Source of the DNA: a bacterium
GTDB taxonomy: Bacteria > Myxococcota_A > Polyangia > Nannocystales > Nannocystaceae
Assembly: GCA_024742475.1 (NCBI GenBank)
Contig: JANSYI010000055.1
Coordinates: 1-37,410, forward strand
Direction: 5' to 3'
DNA: 37,410 bases
Shown here: positions 34,926 through 37,410 of the stretch, one piece after another
Position numbering within the stretch: the stretch's first letter is position 1
Layout: every line of letters begins with the position of its first letter
Position numbers and translations under genes: made by a program
Notes under the pieces: generated by a model
What the model saw: the letters and a program-made list of their open reading frames with translations, nothing else
Database searches by the model: none
Told to the model about the DNA's origin: nothing

Positions 34926-36299
34926 ATGGCGAAGCGGCGTGCGCATCGAGTCGTGTGGGGTGAGGGGCTGCTCGTCTGTCCCCAGCACTTCCAGCAGCAA
35001 GAACTCTACTTCCACGAGCTGGTCGAGTCCCGGGCGAGCTGGCCCAACCCCCACGCGTGGGGCTTGATGAGCCTCGAGCTCGACCCGGTCGCGCTCAAGA
35101 CGGGGGAGCTCGCACTGAAGTCCGTCCGAGCCGTGCTTCCCGGCGGACTTCTGATCGAGCTCGAGGAAGGCGACCCAGCCCTACCGGGCTCTCGAGCCAT
35201 CGGGGCCGCGTTTCAGTCGACGGCCGCCGTCCTCGAGGTGTTCGTCGGCGTTCCCCATGCGGTCGAAGGTTCGGAGAACTACGGGTCCGGCGAAGGGGCG
35301 GCGCCAAGAAGCTTCGAGACCTGGTCGCGCGAAGTCCTAGACCTCGTCGATGCGGCGACCGAGGTGAGTGTGTCGTTCGCGCGACCCAAGGTCGTCGTCC
35401 TGTTCGGGAGCGAGAATCGACAGCACTTCCACACGATCAAGATCGCGGAGCTCCGCCGAGACGATTCGGGGGGGTTCGAGCTGTCCGCGGACTTCGTCCC
35501 CACCTGCCTGCGTCTGTCAGGCGCCCCACCACTGCGCACTTGGACCTCCGAGCTTCTCGAGCTGATGGTGGCCAAGCGCCGCTCCATCGCGAGCGCTCTT
35601 CGACAGGTCGACTCGTCGCGCGTCGAGTTCACCGCCCAAGACGTGACGCGGTCGCTGCAGCTGGCGGCGATCGCCTCTCAGATCCCGATGGTGAGGCACT
35701 TGTCCGAGTCGTCCGACTCGACGCCGTTTCAGCTGTACACCGCGTTGAGTCAACTCGCGGGACACCTGACGACCTTCTCCGCCGACATTACGCCCGAGGA
35801 GCTCCCGATCTACACCCACGGAGATCTGCGAGAGACCTTCTCCGAGCTGTTCAGCAAGCTGCGGCGCCTTCTCGAGCTCGCGATGGCAGAGAACTTCCTC
35901 GAGGTTCCGCTCGAGGCACGGCGCGACGGGATGTGGATCTCGATGCTCAAGGACCCGCGCCTGCTCGAGTGCCCGGTTTACGTGCTCGCGCTCGACGTCA
36001 ACGCGCCGCAGCAGGAGGTCGCCAACCGGGTGCCGCACCTGTCGAAAGTGGCGTCGTGGAAGCAGATCCCCAAGATCGTCCGGTCGGCCATTCCCGGCGC
36101 CCCCATCAAGGCGTCCCACCGGCCTCCTCCGGAGATTCCGATCCGGCCCCACGAGGTCTACTTCATGGTGGATACCTCCCACGAGTACTGGGAGCAGATC
36201 CTTCGCGAGAAGACGATTGCCATCTTCCTGCCTCCGCCCTTCGACTCGAGCCGCGCCAAGGCGAGGCTGTTCGCCATCCCAACCGTCAGCCGAAAGTAG
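34926..36299 (+). CDS. tssK: T6SS baseplate protein TssK
   Basis: This 457-residue protein is the trimeric connector that docks the baseplate on the membrane complex. The N-terminus RVVWGEGLLVCPQHFQQQELYF is a strong TssK signature (most start ...W.EGMFL.PQHFQQ). Later landmarks are ELLELMVAKRRSIASALRQ, LYTALSQLAGHLTTFS, HGDLRETFSELFSKLRRLLE and SHEYWEQILREKTIAIFLPP near the C-terminus. Length and order are normal. It stands six bases before tagF, consistent with the same transcript. Confidence 0.97.
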   Translation: MAKRRAHRVVWGEGLLVCPQHFQQQELYFHELVESRASWPNPHAWGLMSLELDPVALKTGELALKSVRAVLPGGLLIELEEGDPALPGSRAIGAAFQSTAAVLEVFVGVPHAVEGSENYGSGEGAAPRSFETWSREVLDLVDAATEVSVSFARPKVVVLFGSENRQHFHTIKIAELRRDDSGGFELSADFVPTCLRLSGAPPLRTWTSELLELMVAKRRSIASALRQVDSSRVEFTAQDVTRSLQLAAIASQIPMVRHLSESSDSTPFQLYTALSQLAGHLTTFSADITPEELPIYTHGDLRETFSELFSKLRRLLELAMAENFLEVPLEARRDGMWISMLKDPRLLECPVYVLALDVNAPQQEVANRVPHLSKVASWKQIPKIVRSAIPGAPIKASHRPPPEIPIRPHEVYFMVDTSHEYWEQILREKTIAIFLPPPFDSSRAKARLFAIPTVSRK

Positions 36300-36305
36300 T
36301 GGACC

Positions 36306-37223
36306 ATGAGCATCGGAATCGGCGTTTTTGGGAAGATCCCCTCCTATCCGGAGTTCGTGCGCATCGGGTCGGCAGGGCCGACCGACCGCGCGTTCGAGAA
36401 GTGGCTGCAGATGGCGAACGACCAGCTCGCCCGGGCGGACGTGAAGCTCTCGTCGACTCCGATCGGCTTCGCCTTTCGCGACGAGAAAGCCGACTCCCTC
36501 CTAATCGGAGTCCTGGTCGGCAGTCGAGACAAGGTCGGGCGCACCTTCCCGCTCGCCGTCTACTGCGAGTACGGGGTCGTGAGTTCGACCGTCCTCTCCC
36601 TCCTCGCCGAGGCGTTTCGCCCGGCCTTGACTCAGCTGTCCATGCTCGCGATGACCGCCTTGGAGACTGACCGTGAGGGGCTCAAGAGCGCGTCCGAGCG
36701 CGTCGAGGTCCCTCGGGGAAAGACCATTCGAGACGGCCGCGACGCCACTGCCGAGGCGCTACGCACGATCCCGGTCGAGCAGGTGCTCGCACGCATGTTC
36801 GTCGACGAGAACGACCGTGCCTATGGGATCAACGTGATCCAGCGGGCATGCGGACAGACGGTGCGAGATGGCCCTGCGCGTCCCACCTGCTTCGACGCCA
36901 CGGTCACCAGCGATATGGAGCTCTGTTTCGCATTCGCCGCCGCGGAATCACAGCTACCGGAGACCATGGGCCCGATCTCCGCGTTCTGGGATGTATCCTC
37001 GCAGCGCGTCGTCGTCGTTCCAGGCGTCCCCGACAGTAAGCTGCTCGTCTCGATAGCCGCCCCCCACTCTCAGAACCAGAAGATCTGGAAGACCGAGACC
37101 AGCTCGGAGAGCTCGAGGAAACGGGCTTGGGAGAAGGTCTCCGACCCGGTCAAGGAGCTGCTGAAAGAGCCGGGCGAGGCTTCGATTCAGCAGCTCTTGG
37201 ATCGGATGCGGATCTCGAAGTAG
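36306..37223 (+). CDS. tagF: T6SS-associated regulator TagF
   Basis: This 305-residue protein matches TagF: GVFGKIPSYPEFVRIG at the N-terminus, then RAFEKWLQMANDQL and a GVLVGSRDKVGRTFPLAVY core. In other T6SSs TagF acts as a post-translational repressor, acting on the FHA-dependent switch. In this locus it would counter the kinase/FHA pathway. It is the last gene of the tssL-tssM-tssK-tagF group. The C-terminal ~150 residues are less conserved and rich in Ser/Glu/Lys. Confidence 0.93.
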   Translation: MSIGIGVFGKIPSYPEFVRIGSAGPTDRAFEKWLQMANDQLARADVKLSSTPIGFAFRDEKADSLLIGVLVGSRDKVGRTFPLAVYCEYGVVSSTVLSLLAEAFRPALTQLSMLAMTALETDREGLKSASERVEVPRGKTIRDGRDATAEALRTIPVEQVLARMFVDENDRAYGINVIQRACGQTVRDGPARPTCFDATVTSDMELCFAFAAAESQLPETMGPISAFWDVSSQRVVVVPGVPDSKLLVSIAAPHSQNQKIWKTETSSESSRKRAWEKVSDPVKELLKEPGEASIQQLLDRMRISK

Positions 37224-37270
37224 CCTGGGAACTCTCGCCCTGTGACATCGAGCCCCGCTCGATTCGCAGA

Positions 37271-37310
37271 CACAAAAAAAGGGCCGGTTCCCCTTCCGAG
37301 GAACCGGCCC
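37271..37310 (-). terminator. Intrinsic terminator of the rRNA operon
   Basis: A perfect inverted repeat pairs GGGCCGGTTCC (37281-37291) with GGAACCGGCCC (37300-37310) around an 8-base loop. On the minus strand it is followed by a run of T (complement of the A run 37274-37280), a textbook rho-independent terminator. It comes directly after the 5S gene. It may also stop rightward transcription leaving tagF, although on that strand the T run is absent. Confidence 0.93.
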
Positions 37311-37315
37311 ATAGA

Positions 37316-37410
<95 letters not shown>

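Overview
The window is a high-GC bacterial segment carrying one large, nearly complete type VI secretion system (T6SS) locus that fills the space between two ribosomal RNA operon ends. At the left edge (about 1-280) are a leftward rRNA-type promoter and leader. At the right edge (37316-37410) is the 3' part of a 5S rRNA gene, also on the minus strand, followed by its terminator. The base composition, the Ser/Thr kinase plus FHA signalling style, the many lipoproteins and the long Pro/Glu linkers point to a myxobacterium (Myxococcota, probably Polyangiia-like). This is an inference from style, because no 16S rRNA lies in the window.

Region 1 (354-10218, all minus strand) is the tail/sheath operon. 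In transcription order it holds a candidate tube gene, tssE, tssF, tssG, tssB, tssC, tssA and vgrG, mostly overlapping or closely spaced. Region 2 (10394-16567) holds a divergent TPR protein, a 1043-residue PAAR-like/RHS protein (the likely spike-borne cargo or cage), a membrane TPR-like protein and a small secreted, lipoprotein-like protein. Region 3 (16564-26311) is an accessory signalling block. It has a small membrane protein, an FHA-TM-LysM-endopeptidase fusion, an FHA-TM-WD40 giant, a paralogue of the first lipoprotein, a PpkA-like transmembrane Ser/Thr kinase and an unknown lipoprotein. Region 4 (26304-30238, minus) carries a TagH-like FHA protein, tssJ and an FHA protein fused to a degenerate CpaF-like secretion ATPase. 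Region 5 (30373-37223, plus) is the membrane-complex/baseplate operon tssL-tssM-tssK-tagF.

The proposed working model is as follows. TssJLM form the envelope channel, TssK/E/F/G/A/VgrG the baseplate and spike, and TssBC the sheath. A transmembrane kinase and four different FHA proteins give unusually elaborate phosphothreonine control. TagF is the expected post-translational repressor. No tssH/clpV, no canonical hcp and no pppA-type phosphatase is visible. The 209-residue protein at 9589-10218 occupies the hcp slot but does not look like Hcp.

The most novel material is the signalling block. Two FHA proteins share the same cytoplasmic/juxtamembrane/TM module but carry different predicted periplasmic ends (peptidoglycan hydrolase versus 16 WD40 repeats). 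The kinase shares its periplasmic C-terminal domain with a separate small membrane protein. A pair of paralogous secreted lipoproteins sits next to these genes. Together they look like a previously undescribed envelope-sensing/phospho-signalling module grafted onto a T6SS.
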